From Mycobacterium sp. IS-1264 (GTDB lineage Bacteria > Actinomycetota > Actinomycetes > Mycobacteriales > Mycobacteriaceae): DNA of 64,000 bases. Below the pieces are notes generated by a model. That model was given only the letters and a program-made list of their open reading frames with translations, did no database searches and was not told where the DNA came from. The stretch's first letter is position 1, and each line of letters opens with the position of its first letter. Shown here piece by piece: positions 16,472 through 26,760 of this stretch. A program made the translations under genes and the position numbers. The stretch covers positions 28,374-92,373 of the forward strand of contig NZ_MBES01000002.1 of the NCBI RefSeq assembly GCF_001954195.1, in the 5' to 3' direction.

Positions 16472-18457
16472 ATGGGAATCACTCGAGTGCTGGTCGCCAA
16501 CCGCGGCGAGATCGCCCGGCGGGTCTTCGCCACCTGCCGGCGCCTCGGCCTGGGCACCGTCGCGGTCTACACCGATCCCGACGGCGCCGCCCCGCACGTC
16601 GCCGAGGCCGACGCGCGGGTACGGCTGTCCAAGACCAATGACTACCTCAACGCCGAAGCGATCATCGCCGCGGCCCGCGCCGCCGGCGCCGACGCCGTAC
16701 ACCCGGGGTACGGATTCCTTTCCGAGAACGCCGAATTCGCGGCCGCGGTGCAAGAGGCCGGCCTGACGTGGGTCGGGCCACCGGTGGACGCGGTGCGCGC
16801 GATGGGCTCCAAGATCGAGGCCAAGAAGCTGATGGCCGCCGCCGGCGTCCCGGTGCTCGACGAACTCGATCCCGACACCGTCACCGAGGACCAGCTGCCG
16901 GTGCTGGTCAAGGCGTCCGCCGGCGGCGGCGGCCGCGGCATGCGGGTGGTTCGCGAATTATCGTCGCTGCCAGGCGAAGTCGCCGCGGCGCAGCGTGAGG
17001 CGCAATCCGCGTTCGGCGACCCCACCGTCTTCTGCGAGCGCTACCTGCCCACCGGACACCACGTGGAGGTACAAGTCATCGCCGACACCCACGGCACCGT
17101 GTGGGCCGTCGGGGAACGGGAGTGCTCGATCCAGCGCCGCCACCAAAAGATCATCGAGGAGGCGCCGTCGCCGTTGGTCGAGCGCACACCGGGCATGCGC
17201 GCCAAGCTGTTCGACGCGGCGCGGCTGGCGGCCGGCGCCATCGGTTACACGGGCGCCGGGACGGTGGAGTTCCTCGCCGACGACGAGGGCGAGTTCTACT
17301 TCCTGGAGATGAACACCCGGCTGCAGGTCGAGCACCCGGTCACCGAAGAGACCACCGGGCTCGATCTGGTCGAGCTGCAGCTCGCGGTGGCCGACGGCGA
17401 CCGCCTCGATGCCGAACCCCCGGCCGGCAAAGGGTATTCGATCGAGGCCCGGCTCTACGCCGAGGATCCCGCGCACGGCTGGCAGCCGCAGGCCGGGCTG
17501 GTGCACACCATCGACGTGCCCTCGGTCGCAGCCGAGTTCGGCTCGCTGCGACGGCGGACCGGGATCCGGCTGGACTCCGGCATCGTCGCCGGCTCGACGG
17601 TGTCGATCTACTACGACCCGATGCTGGCCAAAGTCATCTCCTATGCGCCGACGCGCCGGCAGTCCGCGTTGGTGCTCGCCGATGCGCTGGCCCGCGCCCG
17701 CCTGCACGGCCTGCGCACCAATCGCGAGCTGCTGGTGAACGTGCTTCGCCACCCGGCTTTTCTCGACGGCGCCACCGATACGGCGTTTTTCGACACGCAC
17801 GGCCTGGCCGGGCTGTCCGCCCCGCTGGCCGACGACGCGACGGTCCGGTTGTCCGCGATCGCCGCCGCGCTCGCCGACGCCGCACACAATCGCGCGACGG
17901 CCGACGTGTTCGCCGCGGTCCCGAGCGGCTGGCGCAATCTGGCCTCCGGCTTCCAGGTCAAGAGCTACCGCGACGACGCTGACACCGAGCACCGGGTCGA
18001 ATACCGGTTCACCAGAACCGGATTGGTGCTCGCCGGAGACGAGTCCGTGGCATTGGTGTCGGCGACGCAAAATGAAGTCGTGCTATCCGACGCCGCGGGT
18101 GTCGCCTGCAGTTTCGCGGTTGCGCGCTACGGCCACGACATCCACGTCGATTCCGCGCGCGGGCCCGTTCACTTAATCGCGCTGCCACGGTTCCCCGAAC
18201 CCGGTTCGGCCGTCGAGCAGGGATCCCTCGTGGCGCCCATGCCCGGCAACGTCATCCGCCTCGGTGCCGCGGTCGGCGAGGCCGTCACCGCGGGTCAGCC
18301 GCTGATCTGGCTGGAGGCGATGAAGATGGAGCACACCATCACCGCACCGACCGACGGCGTGCTCACCCAGCTCGACGTCACGGCCGGTCAGCAAGTCGAA
18401 GTCGGCGCAGTCCTCGCGCGAGTCGAGGCGCCGTTCCAAGAAGGAGATCCAAAATGA
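16472..18457 (+). CDS. accA2: Biotin carboxylase/carrier subunit AccA2
   Basis: A 661-residue alpha subunit. The biotin-carboxylase domain begins RVLVANRGEIARR and includes the Gly-rich ATP loop (KASAGGGGRGMR) and EMNTRLQVEHPVTEETTG. A poorly conserved middle part follows. The C-terminal biotinyl domain has the acceptor motif EAMKMEH with Lys618. It carboxylates biotin and passes CO2 to AccD2. An in-frame GTG at 16463 overlaps the accD2 stop and would add three residues. I kept the ATG by analogy with the family N-terminus. Length matches M. tuberculosis AccA2. Confidence 0.92.
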   Translation: MGITRVLVANRGEIARRVFATCRRLGLGTVAVYTDPDGAAPHVAEADARVRLSKTNDYLNAEAIIAAARAAGADAVHPGYGFLSENAEFAAAVQEAGLTWVGPPVDAVRAMGSKIEAKKLMAAAGVPVLDELDPDTVTEDQLPVLVKASAGGGGRGMRVVRELSSLPGEVAAAQREAQSAFGDPTVFCERYLPTGHHVEVQVIADTHGTVWAVGERECSIQRRHQKIIEEAPSPLVERTPGMRAKLFDAARLAAGAIGYTGAGTVEFLADDEGEFYFLEMNTRLQVEHPVTEETTGLDLVELQLAVADGDRLDAEPPAGKGYSIEARLYAEDPAHGWQPQAGLVHTIDVPSVAAEFGSLRRRTGIRLDSGIVAGSTVSIYYDPMLAKVISYAPTRRQSALVLADALARARLHGLRTNRELLVNVLRHPAFLDGATDTAFFDTHGLAGLSAPLADDATVRLSAIAAALADAAHNRATADVFAAVPSGWRNLASGFQVKSYRDDADTEHRVEYRFTRTGLVLAGDESVALVSATQNEVVLSDAAGVACSFAVARYGHDIHVDSARGPVHLIALPRFPEPGSAVEQGSLVAPMPGNVIRLGAAVGEAVTAGQPLIWLEAMKMEHTITAPTDGVLTQLDVTAGQQVEVGAVLARVEAPFQEGDPK

Positions 18458-19620
18458 CCGATACCAGCTTCATCGAGAGCGAGGAGCGCCAGGCGCTGCG
18501 CAAGTCGGTGGCCGCGTGGGCGTCTGGCTACGGCGCCGAGTACTACCTGAAGAAGGCGCGCGCACACGAGCACACCGACGAGTTATGGTCCGAGGCAGGC
18601 AAACTCGGATTTCTCGGGGTGAACCTGCCCGAGGAGTACGGCGGTGGCGGCGCCGGTATGTACGAGCTGTCGCTAGTGATGGAGGAGATGGCCGCCGCAG
18701 GGAGCGCACTGCTGCTGATGGTGGTGTCGCCCGCCATCAACGGCACGATCATCAGCAAGTTCGGTACCGAGGAGCAAAAGAAGCGCTGGATTCCCGCCAT
18801 CGCGGACGGCTCGTTGACGATGGCCTTCGCCATCACCGAACCGGATGCCGGATCCAACTCGCACAAGATCATCACCACCGCCCGTCGCGACGGTAGCGAC
18901 TGGATTCTCAAGGGCCAGAAGGTCTTCATCTCCGGCATCGACCAGGCGCAGGCGGTGCTGGTGGTGGCTCGCACCGAGGAGGCCAAGACCGGCAAGCTGC
19001 GCCCGGCGCTGTTCGTGGTGCCCACCGATGCTCCCGGCTTCACCTATACCCCCATCGACATGGAGCTGATCAGCCCCGAACGGCAGTTCCAGGTCTTCCT
19101 CGACGATGTCCGGCTGCCGTCGGATGCGCTCGTCGGGGCCGAGGACGCCGCCATCGCACAGCTTTTCGCGGGCCTGAACCCCGAGCGGATCATGGGCGCG
19201 GCCAGCTCGGTGGGCATGGGGCGGTTCGCGCTGGAGAGGGCCGTGGACTACGTCAAGACCCGGCAGGTCTGGTCCACCCCGATCGGCGCGCACCAGGGGC
19301 TGTCACATCCGTTGGCGCAGTGCCACATTGAGGTCCAGCTCGCCAAGCTGATGATGCAGAAGGCGGCGACGCTCTACGACAGCGGCGACGACATGGGCGC
19401 GGCCGAGGCCGCCAATATGGCCAAATACGCTGCGGCCGAGGCGGCTACGCGCTCGGTCGACCAGGCCGTGCAATCGATGGGCGGCAACGGGCTGACGCAG
19501 GAATACGGCGTCGCCGCGATGCTGACATCCGCCCGGCTGGGCCGAATCGCCCCGATCAGTCGCGAGATGGTGTTGAACTTCGTCGCACAGACATCGCTGG
19601 GCCTGCCTCGGTCGTACTGA
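18454..19620 (+). CDS. fadE12: Acyl-CoA dehydrogenase FadE12
   Basis: A 388-residue acyl-CoA dehydrogenase, the second in the operon. Motifs include LPEEYGGGGAGMYEL, AFAITEPDAGSNSHKI, ILKGQKVFISG, the FAD-dimer region TRQVWSTPIGAHQGLSHPLA and QSMGGNGLTQEYGV. The ATG overlaps the accA2 stop by 4 nt and has its own AAGGAG 9 nt upstream. Two dehydrogenases flanking one carboxylase suggest that the pathway has two oxidation steps, or that the enzymes differ in chain length. Confidence 0.92.
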   Translation: MTDTSFIESEERQALRKSVAAWASGYGAEYYLKKARAHEHTDELWSEAGKLGFLGVNLPEEYGGGGAGMYELSLVMEEMAAAGSALLLMVVSPAINGTIISKFGTEEQKKRWIPAIADGSLTMAFAITEPDAGSNSHKIITTARRDGSDWILKGQKVFISGIDQAQAVLVVARTEEAKTGKLRPALFVVPTDAPGFTYTPIDMELISPERQFQVFLDDVRLPSDALVGAEDAAIAQLFAGLNPERIMGAASSVGMGRFALERAVDYVKTRQVWSTPIGAHQGLSHPLAQCHIEVQLAKLMMQKAATLYDSGDDMGAAEAANMAKYAAAEAATRSVDQAVQSMGGNGLTQEYGVAAMLTSARLGRIAPISREMVLNFVAQTSLGLPRSY

Positions 19621-20390
19621 TGGATGCCGTCGTCGAATACTCGGTCGACGGGCACGTCGCCCGGCTGACGCTGAACTCCCCGCACAACCGCAACGCGCTG
19701 TCGACGGCTCTGGTCGATCAACTGCATCGGGGACTCCGCGACGCTGCCGCGGACCCGCAAGTGCGGGTGGTCGTGCTGGGCCACACCGGTGGCACCTTCT
19801 GCGCCGGGGCAGACCTGAGCGAGGCCGGCGACGGGGATCCGTTCGAGTTGGCCGTGGGCCGGGCCCGCGAAATGACCGCGCTGATGCGCGCCATCGTCGA
19901 ATCGCCGCTGCCGGTGATCGCCGCGATCAACGGGCACGTCCGGGCCGGCGGGTTCGGGCTCGTCGGCGCGTGCGACATCGCGGTCGCGGGTCCGCGCAGT
20001 ACCTTCGCGCTGACCGAGGCGCGCATCGGGGTGGCGCCGGCGATCATCTCGCTGACGCTGCTGCCGAAGATGTCTTCGAGAGCCGCCGCCCGCTACTACC
20101 TCACCGGCGAGACGTTCGACGCCGCCGCGGCCGCGGAGATCGGGTTGATCACGATGGCGGCCGAGGACGTGGACGCCGCGGTAGCGAACTTGGTCGCCGA
20201 CGTGAGCCGCGGCTCTCCACAGGGCCTCGCGGCGTCAAAGGCGTTGACGACGGCCGCCGTGCTGGAAGGGTTCGATCGCGACGCTGAGCGGCTCTGCGAG
20301 GAGTCGGCGCGGCTGTTCGTCTCCGACGAAGCGCGGGAAGGCATGCTCGCGTTCCTGCAGAAACGTCCGCCTCGTTGGGCAAACGTCTAA
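19620..20390 (+). CDS. echA7: Enoyl-CoA hydratase EchA7
   Basis: A 256-residue crotonase-fold protein. The oxyanion-hole motifs are [14 protein letters not shown] and AAINGHVRAGGFGLVGACD. It would hydrate the unsaturated product made by the dehydrogenase/carboxylase steps, as AtuE does in terpenoid degradation or methylglutaconyl-CoA hydratase in leucine degradation. Its ATG shares one base with the fadE12 stop (TGATG), and it is the last gene of the overlapping operon 12026-20390. Confidence 0.9.
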   Translation: MDAVVEYSVDGHVARLTLNSPHNRNALSTALVDQLHRGLRDAAADPQVRVVVLGHTGGTFCAGADLSEAGDGDPFELAVGRAREMTALMRAIVESPLPVIAAINGHVRAGGFGLVGACDIAVAGPRSTFALTEARIGVAPAIISLTLLPKMSSRAAARYYLTGETFDAAAAAEIGLITMAAEDVDAAVANLVADVSRGSPQGLAASKALTTAAVLEGFDRDAERLCEESARLFVSDEAREGMLAFLQKRPPRWANV

Positions 20391-20499
20391 CTACCAGCGG
20401 GGATGGGGGAACGGGCCTGACGATCGAGCGTGGCCTGGGAGGAAGGTTGCAGTTTAGCCAACCCACTTGCAGCAAAACTTCTACGTCGTACGCTCGTGG

Positions 20500-21105
20500 A
20501 TGATGAGCAACCCAGCGCAGCCCGAAGCAAACGACACACGCGACCAATCGTCGCGGGCGGGCGACACCGATCGCATCCAGATCGCGCAGTTGCTCGCTTA
20601 CGCCGCCGAACAGGGCCGCCTGCAGCTCAAGGACTACGAAGACCGCCTGACCAAGGCATACGCCGCGACCACGTACGAGGAGCTGGACCAGCTGCGGGCC
20701 GACCTGCCGGGTTCGACGATGATCCCGCGCCGGGGCAGCAAGCTCAATCCGGCGCCCTCCACCCTGCTGCTGGCGTTGATGAGCGGATTCGAGCGTCGCG
20801 GCCGATGGAATGTCCCGAAGAAGCTGACCACCTTCACCCTCTGGGGCAGCGGGGTCGTGGACTTGCGTTACGCCGACTTCACCTCAACCGAGGTCGACAT
20901 TCACGCGATCTCGATCATGGGCGTGCAGAACTTCCTGCTGCCCCCCGAAGTCAACGTCGAAATCCACGGACGCGGCGTGATGGGTGGCTTCGACCGCGCC
21001 GTCCTGGGCCAGGGCACGCCGGGAGCGCCGAAGGTCAAGATTCGCGGCTGGTCGTTCTGGGGCGGCGTCGGCATCAGGCGTAAGGCCCGCCGGTCCCGCG
21101 GGTAG
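20500..21105 (+). CDS. DUF1707 protein with cell-wall-active-antibiotic-response-like domain
   Basis: A 201-residue protein. The DUF1707 helical unit lies near the N-terminus (DRIQIAQLLAYAAEQGRLQLKDYEDRLTKAYAATTYEEL, with the typical A-x-x-E-GRL pattern). A basic linker follows, and then a beta-repeat domain (LRYADFTSTEVDIHAISIMG ... EIHGRGVMGGFD) like those of DUF2154/LiaF proteins. No membrane helix is obvious. Two adjacent ATGs (20500 and 20503) are possible. It corresponds to Rv0966c. It is convergent with the VWA gene, 12 bp away. Confidence 0.8.
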   Translation: MMSNPAQPEANDTRDQSSRAGDTDRIQIAQLLAYAAEQGRLQLKDYEDRLTKAYAATTYEELDQLRADLPGSTMIPRRGSKLNPAPSTLLLALMSGFERRGRWNVPKKLTTFTLWGSGVVDLRYADFTSTEVDIHAISIMGVQNFLLPPEVNVEIHGRGVMGGFDRAVLGQGTPGAPKVKIRGWSFWGGVGIRRKARRSRG

Positions 21106-21117
21106 TCACGAAAGCCG

Positions 21118-23103
21118 TCAGCGACGGCGTCGGGATCGCAGGTAGTCGCCCACCACCGCGGCGCCCAGCCCGTCGAGATCGGGCACCACGACACGTCCCT
21201 CCACGCGCCGCGCGACCTGGTCGATAAACCGGGCCAGGCCGGGGTCGCTGCCCAGCCGGAAGATTGTGACTTGCGCGCCGAGCCGGGCCATCTCGTCGAA
21301 CCCGCGCACGGTGTGCGCAATGGTCCGCGGATGCGGCGGATAGTCGAAAAACACCGCGGAAGACCCCTCACCGTCGAAGTCCTCCAGATGCGCGGTCGGC
21401 TCGCCGTCGGTCACCACCAGCACGACGGGCTGCGCGTTGGGGTGCCGGCGCAGGTGACGCCCGGCCAGCGCGAGTGCGTGATGCAGGTTGGTGCCCTGCT
21501 CGTAGACGCCTTCCAGGCCGGTCAGCTCCGCCGCGGTCACCGTCCGGGCGTACCGGCCAAACGCGATGATCTGCAACGCATCCGACCGAAACCGCGTGCA
21601 TACCAGATGATTGAGCGCGAGCGCCGTCTGCTTCATCGGCAGCCAGCGGTTCTCCATCACCATCGAAAACGAAGTGTCCACCAACAGCGCCACCGCCGCC
21701 TGGGTGCGCGTTTCGGTCTCGGAGACTTCCACGTCGTCGACGGTTATCCGGATCGGTCCGGCCCCGTCCTCCAGCGTCGCGGTTCCCGCCTGCCGCAGCA
21801 CCGCATTGGTCAGCGTGCGCGAGATGTTCCACGGCTCGGTGTCACCGAATTGCCAGGGCCGGGTGGCGCCGGTCAGCTCGCCGGCGGCCCCCGCCCGACG
21901 ATGATCACGCTCACCATGCCGACCGGAAAGCTGTTGCGCCACATCGCGTAACGCCGTCTCGCCGAGCCTGCGCATGGCCTTCGGGGAAAGCCGCCACTGG
22001 CCATCGGAACCACGATCCAGGAAACCCTGGTTCACCAGCGCGCGTTCCAGTTCGGCGAGCGTTCGGGCGTCGACGGCGGCGTCGTCGCCAAGCTGACGGG
22101 CCAGCGCGTCGAGATCGACGTCGTCCATCGTGGCGCCCGGATAGCTCTGCGAAAGCTGCTCGGCCAGCTGCTCCAGCTCGGCGATGTCGGACAGCGCCTG
22201 AGTCCCCTCACCCATGCCGAACGGGTTGTCACCGGAGAACTGCTCGGAGCCGGTCCAGTCCTCCCCCGGCCGAGCGGCCTGCAGGTGCGCATCGAGCCGA
22301 TTCAGCGCGTTCATCAACGACGGTGAACCAAATGCCTGCTGCGCCAAGGCATCCAGCTCGGCCCGCTGCTCGGGGCTCAGGCTGTTGCGGAAACGCTGCG
22401 CGGCGGCGGCGCGCTTGGCCAGCGAGTCCAGCAGCTCCTCGACATTGCGCGGGTTCTCCGGGAAGAATTCGCCGTGCTTGTCCATGAAGTCTTGGAAGTC
22501 CTGTTGCGTGTCCTCACCGCGGGCGTGCTTGTCCAGCAGCTCGTTGAGGTCATCCAGCATCTCGCTGACGCGCTGGCGATCCTCTTCGGTGGCGCCCTCC
22601 AGCGCCTGTTTCATACCCGCGAAGCGCTGGTCCAGCATCTCGCGGCCGAGCAAATCCTTGATCTGCTCGTACTTTTCGCGCGCCTCGGCGCTGCGCCAGT
22701 TGTAGTCGGAAAGCTCCTGAACAGCTTTGGCCGGCGAGGCCGGCAGCGAGTCCAGCTGCAGTTCGCCGAAGCGGGCGTCGTCGTCGAGCGCGCGGGCCAG
22801 CTCCTTGCGTTCGGCTAGCACGGCCTCGTCGAGCAGCTTTTTGATCTCCTGCAGCGTGCCGTCCAAGTTGTTGCGGCGCAACAGGTCCCGTCGTCTGCGG
22901 TTGGCCTCGGCCGCGAGCCGGTCGGCGCCGGGCATGTTCTTGGTGCCGCGGCGAAGCAGCTCGGACAGCGCGCGGCGCGGCGACGTGCCGGCCATGACAT
23001 CCTGCCCGATCTGCTCGAGCGCCTCGCGCAGATCCACCGGCGGGGCCAGCGGGTCGGGCCCGCCGGTGTACGCCGAGTAGCGCGACGAGTGCCCTTTAGC
23101 CAT
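21118..23103 (-). CDS. VWA-domain protein paired with MoxR ATPase
   Basis: A 661-residue protein. The N-terminal two-thirds is helical and charged, with several Asp/Glu/Gln-rich segments. The C-terminal von Willebrand A domain begins near VALLVDTSFSM and has the MIDAS motif DxSxS plus VVTDGEPT. Such proteins work with MoxR/CoxD-type AAA+ ATPases as metal-chelatase-like or protein-maturation machines. The ATG overlaps the stop of the AAA+ gene by 8 nt, strongly coupling the two. Upstream in-frame extension gives a low-complexity Arg/Trp-rich stretch and was rejected. It matches Rv0959. Confidence 0.85.
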   Translation of the reverse strand: MAKGHSSRYSAYTGGPDPLAPPVDLREALEQIGQDVMAGTSPRRALSELLRRGTKNMPGADRLAAEANRRRRDLLRRNNLDGTLQEIKKLLDEAVLAERKELARALDDDARFGELQLDSLPASPAKAVQELSDYNWRSAEAREKYEQIKDLLGREMLDQRFAGMKQALEGATEEDRQRVSEMLDDLNELLDKHARGEDTQQDFQDFMDKHGEFFPENPRNVEELLDSLAKRAAAAQRFRNSLSPEQRAELDALAQQAFGSPSLMNALNRLDAHLQAARPGEDWTGSEQFSGDNPFGMGEGTQALSDIAELEQLAEQLSQSYPGATMDDVDLDALARQLGDDAAVDARTLAELERALVNQGFLDRGSDGQWRLSPKAMRRLGETALRDVAQQLSGRHGERDHRRAGAAGELTGATRPWQFGDTEPWNISRTLTNAVLRQAGTATLEDGAGPIRITVDDVEVSETETRTQAAVALLVDTSFSMVMENRWLPMKQTALALNHLVCTRFRSDALQIIAFGRYARTVTAAELTGLEGVYEQGTNLHHALALAGRHLRRHPNAQPVVLVVTDGEPTAHLEDFDGEGSSAVFFDYPPHPRTIAHTVRGFDEMARLGAQVTIFRLGSDPGLARFIDQVARRVEGRVVVPDLDGLGAAVVGDYLRSRRRR

Positions 23104-24478
23104 AAACGGTTTGGCCCTCCCCGGACACCTTGTCGATCCGCTTGGCCAAGTACAGCGCCTCCAGCGCGAGTTCCAGTGCCGCGGCACGCTCGCCTTCGGA
23201 TTCGGCGCCCAGCTTTTTCGCGATCTTGTCGACCACCGGCAGCCCCGGCACCGCCGCCAGCACGTCCTTGGCCGACACCCGCTCACCCGTCGTCACCGCC
23301 GAACCGGCCTCGACCGCGGCCACCAGCGAGCCGACGTCGATGCCGCCGAGGACCCGCGACGCGGTATCGGCGGTCGCGCGGCGCAACAGGTGTTCGAGCA
23401 CCGCCTGTTCGCGGCCTTCCTCGCCGGACTCGAATTCCAGCTTGCCGCGCAGCACGTCGATCACCGTGCCGAGGTCGACCACGCGGGCCACGGGATCGGT
23501 CTCCCCCAGCACCGCGCCGCGATGCCGCGCGGCGGCCGCGACGGTCTCGGCCGCGGCGATCGCGAACCGCGCCGACACCCCCGAGCGCTGGTCGACCGAA
23601 CTGGACTCGCGCAGGTAGCGGGCGAACCGGGCCATCACCTGGACCAGGTAGTCCGGGACCTGCGCGCTCAGGTGTGCCTCCTGGGTGATCACGCCCACCT
23701 CGGCCTCGAGCTCCAGCGGGTAATGCGTCCGGATCTCCGCGCCGAAGCGGTCCTTGAGCGGCGTGATGATGCGGCCTCGGTTGGTGTAGTCCTCGGGGTT
23801 CGCGCTGGCCACCACCAACACATCCAGCGGCAGGCGCAGCGTGTAGCCGCGGACCTGGATGTCGCGCTCCTCCATGACGTTGAGCATCGACACCTGGATG
23901 CGCTCGGCGAGATCGGGCAGTTCGTTGACCGCCACGATGCCGCGGTGGGCCCGCGGGATCAGCCCGTAGGCGATGGTCTCCGGGTCGCCGAGGCTGCGGC
24001 CCTCGGCCACCTTGATCGGGTCGATGTCACCGACCAGGTCGGCCACGCTGGTGTCGGGCGTGGCGAGCTTCTCGGTATAGCGTTCGCTGCGGTGCTTCCA
24101 GGCCACCGGCAGGTCGTCGCCGAGCGTGGCGGCCCGCCGGATCGACTCGGGTGTGATCGGCGTGTAGGGATGCTCACCCAATTCGGCACCGCCGATCACC
24201 GGTGTCCACTCGTCGAGCAGCCCGGCCAGCGCCCGCAACAACCGGGTTTTGCCCTGGCCGCGTTCGCCCAGCAGGACGAAGTCGTGGCCGGCGATCAGCG
24301 CCCGCTCCACCTGCGGCAAGACGGTGTCGTCGAAACCCAGGATGCCCGGCCAGACCTCATCGCCCTCGGCCAACGCGGTCAGCAGGTTCTCTCGGATTTC
24401 CTGCTTGACTCCGCGTTCACGATGGCCGCTTGCGCGCAGTTCGCCGACCGTGCGGGGCAGGTTATTCGGTGATGCCAC
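23096..24478 (-). CDS. MoxR/magnesium-chelatase-like AAA+ ATPase
   Basis: A 460-residue AAA+ protein. Walker A is GERGQGKTRLLR. The magnesium-chelatase-type inserts are visible (GIVAVNELPDLAERIQVSMLNVMEERDIQVRGYTLRLPLDVLVVASANPEDYTNRGRIITPLKDRFG contains the Walker B-like ELPD and the sensor ASANPED). The C-terminal part is helical. It probably remodels a client with the overlapping VWA protein. The client is unknown. It lies 44 bp after purH on the same strand, as Rv0957-Rv0958 do. Confidence 0.88.
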   Translation of the reverse strand: MASPNNLPRTVGELRASGHRERGVKQEIRENLLTALAEGDEVWPGILGFDDTVLPQVERALIAGHDFVLLGERGQGKTRLLRALAGLLDEWTPVIGGAELGEHPYTPITPESIRRAATLGDDLPVAWKHRSERYTEKLATPDTSVADLVGDIDPIKVAEGRSLGDPETIAYGLIPRAHRGIVAVNELPDLAERIQVSMLNVMEERDIQVRGYTLRLPLDVLVVASANPEDYTNRGRIITPLKDRFGAEIRTHYPLELEAEVGVITQEAHLSAQVPDYLVQVMARFARYLRESSSVDQRSGVSARFAIAAAETVAAAARHRGAVLGETDPVARVVDLGTVIDVLRGKLEFESGEEGREQAVLEHLLRRATADTASRVLGGIDVGSLVAAVEAGSAVTTGERVSAKDVLAAVPGLPVVDKIAKKLGAESEGERAAALELALEALYLAKRIDKVSGEGQTVYG

Positions 24479-24522
24479 CTCTCCAAGCTACGCGTTGGCC
24501 ACCCGCATCACAGTGCGGGCGT

Positions 24523-26103
24523 TCAGTGAGCGAAGTGGCGCGCGCCGGTGAGGTACACGGTGACGCCGGCCTTGGCGGCGGCCTCGGTCACCTCGTCGTC
24601 GCGCACCGATCCCCCCGGATGCACTATCGCCTTGACCCCGGCGGCGGCCAGCGTCTCGAGCCCGTCGGGGAACGGAAAGAAGGCGTCGGACGCCGCGACC
24701 GCGCCCCGGACCCGGTCGCCGCCGCGGGCAACAGCCAGCCGCGCGGCGTCGACCCGGTTTACCTGACCCATCCCGACGCCGATGGTGGCGCCGTCCGCCG
24801 CGATCACGATCGCGTTTGACTTGACCGCGCGGCAGGTGCGCCACGCAAAGACCAAGTCGGTCAACGTCTCCGGGCCGGCCGGTGAGCCGGTCGCCAAAGT
24901 CCAGTTCGCGGGATTGTCACCGTGTGCATCCAGCTCGTCGCGCTGCTGCATCAGCAGCCCCCCGCTGACGGGCCGCAGCTCGGTCCCGCCGGTCAGCGGC
25001 TCGGAGGCCACCAGCACCCGGATGTTCTTCTTTCGTGTCAGCACGTCCAGGGCGCCCGGCGCATACGCGGGCGCGACGATCACCTCGGTGAAGATGGTGC
25101 TCACGTATTCCGCCATCTCGACGGTGACTTCGGAGTTCGACGCGATGACTCCCCCGAAGGCGCTCAGCGGATCGCACTCGTGCGCCTTGCGATGCGCATC
25201 CGCGACCGACACCGACGAGATGGCGATCCCACATGGGTTGGCGTGCTTGATGATTGCCACACACGTCTGTTCGTGGTCGAAGGCCGCCCGCCACGCCGCG
25301 TCGGCGTCGGTGAAGTTGTTGTAGGACATCTCTTTTCCGTGCAGCTGCTCCGCCTGCGCCAGGCCCGGCCAGGCGCCGGGGTCGCTGTAGAGCGCGGCCT
25401 GTTGGTGGGGGTTCTCGCCGTAGCGCAGCATCGCCGAACGGCGCCAGCCGCGAGCGAACCATTCGGGAAACGCCGTCGGTGGATGTTCGGGCGCCAGCGT
25501 CGACTCCATCCAGCTCGCGACGGCGATGTCGTACTCCGCGGTGTGCTGAAACGCCAGCGACGCCAGCTTTTTGCGCTCGGCGAGGCTGAATCCGCCATTG
25601 CGCACCGCGGCGAGCACCCCGTCGTATCCGAGTGGGTCGGTGACAACGGCCACGCTGGGATGGTTTTTCGCGGCCGCCCGGACCATCGACGGCCCGCCGA
25701 TGTCGATCTGCTCGACGCATTCATCGATGCCGGCACCGGAGTCGACGGTCTGGCTGAACGGATAGAGGTTGACGACCACCAGTTCGAAGGCCGCGATCCC
25801 CAGCTGCTCGAGCGCCGCGGCGTGTTCGGGTTTGCGCAAGTCGGCCAGCAGGCCGGCGTGCACCCGTGGGTGCAGCGTCTTGACCCGGCCGTCGAGCACC
25901 TCCGGGAAGCCAGTCAGTTCCTCGACGGGTGTCACCGGAATGCCTTCGCCGGCAATGGTTTTGGCCGTTGATCCGGTCGAGACGATTTCGACGCCGGCCG
26001 CACTCAGCCCCCGGGCCAGGTCGGCCAACCCGGTCTTGTCGTAGACGCTGATCAGCGCGCGGCGAATCGGCCTTCTTGACTCATCGGTGCTTGCTGTGCT
26101 CAT
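24523..26103 (-). CDS. purH: Bifunctional AICAR formyltransferase/IMP cyclohydrolase
   Basis: A 526-residue enzyme that catalyses the last two steps of IMP synthesis. The N-terminal IMP cyclohydrolase/MGS-like domain has [27 protein letters not shown] and [13 protein letters not shown]. The C-terminal AICAR transformylase domain has [22 protein letters not shown] and the end motif [11 protein letters not shown]. It is complete and of normal length. The ATG overlaps the purN stop by 4 nt (ATGA), giving a purN-purH unit. Confidence 0.96.
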   Translation of the reverse strand: MSTASTDESRRPIRRALISVYDKTGLADLARGLSAAGVEIVSTGSTAKTIAGEGIPVTPVEELTGFPEVLDGRVKTLHPRVHAGLLADLRKPEHAAALEQLGIAAFELVVVNLYPFSQTVDSGAGIDECVEQIDIGGPSMVRAAAKNHPSVAVVTDPLGYDGVLAAVRNGGFSLAERKKLASLAFQHTAEYDIAVASWMESTLAPEHPPTAFPEWFARGWRRSAMLRYGENPHQQAALYSDPGAWPGLAQAEQLHGKEMSYNNFTDADAAWRAAFDHEQTCVAIIKHANPCGIAISSVSVADAHRKAHECDPLSAFGGVIASNSEVTVEMAEYVSTIFTEVIVAPAYAPGALDVLTRKKNIRVLVASEPLTGGTELRPVSGGLLMQQRDELDAHGDNPANWTLATGSPAGPETLTDLVFAWRTCRAVKSNAIVIAADGATIGVGMGQVNRVDAARLAVARGGDRVRGAVAASDAFFPFPDGLETLAAAGVKAIVHPGGSVRDDEVTEAAAKAGVTVYLTGARHFAH

Positions 26104-26729
26104 CCCAGGGTCGCCTTTCGTCCGATCCAGGTCACGCCGCGCGTCGCGATCGCGGCCACCACATCCACCAGCAGCTGCCGTTCGGTGACCTTGATGCGTT
26201 CGTGCAGTGTCTCTTCGGTGTCGCCGTCCAGCACCGGAACTGATTGCTGCGCCAATATCGGCCCGGTGTCGGTGCCGGCGTCCACCAGGTGCACCGTACA
26301 GCCTGTGACCCGTACGCCATAGGCCAGCGCTTCGGGTACCGCGTGCGCCCCGGGAAACGCCGGCAGCAGCGCCGGATGGGTATTGAGTATGCGACCGAGG
26401 TACCGCGAAAGAAACTGTGGTCCAAGTAGTTTCATGAATCCGGCGGACACGATCAGATCCGGCGCGTGCGCCGCGGCGGCCTCGGTGATGGCGGCGTCCC
26501 AGGCGTCGCGGTCTGAGTGATCGCCGAGCCGGACGGTGAACGTCGGCACGGACGCCGCCTGAGCGATCTCCAGCGCCAGGCAGTCGCGATCGGCACCGAC
26601 GGCGACCACCCGAGCCGGATAGTCGCCGACCGCGGCGGCGAGTAGCGAGTTCAGAAGCGAACCGGTCCCCGATGCGAGCACCACGAGCCGAGCCGGTGCG
26701 CTCGGGGGCACGTGGAGCGGTTGCTGCAC
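26100..26729 (-). CDS. purN: Phosphoribosylglycinamide formyltransferase
   Basis: A 209-residue GAR transformylase using 10-formyltetrahydrofolate in purine synthesis. The N-terminal loop is [18 protein letters not shown]. The catalytic region shows [22 protein letters not shown] (Asn-His of the active site), followed by [20 protein letters not shown] with the catalytic Asp. Size and order fit PurN. Upstream lie tandem hairpin repeats and then perM on the same strand. Confidence 0.95.
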   Translation of the reverse strand: MQQPLHVPPSAPARLVVLASGTGSLLNSLLAAAVGDYPARVVAVGADRDCLALEIAQAASVPTFTVRLGDHSDRDAWDAAITEAAAAHAPDLIVSAGFMKLLGPQFLSRYLGRILNTHPALLPAFPGAHAVPEALAYGVRVTGCTVHLVDAGTDTGPILAQQSVPVLDGDTEETLHERIKVTERQLLVDVVAAIATRGVTWIGRKATLG

Positions 26730-26760
26730 ACCGGCGAGCCTACTGTCTTCGACCCCGCCG

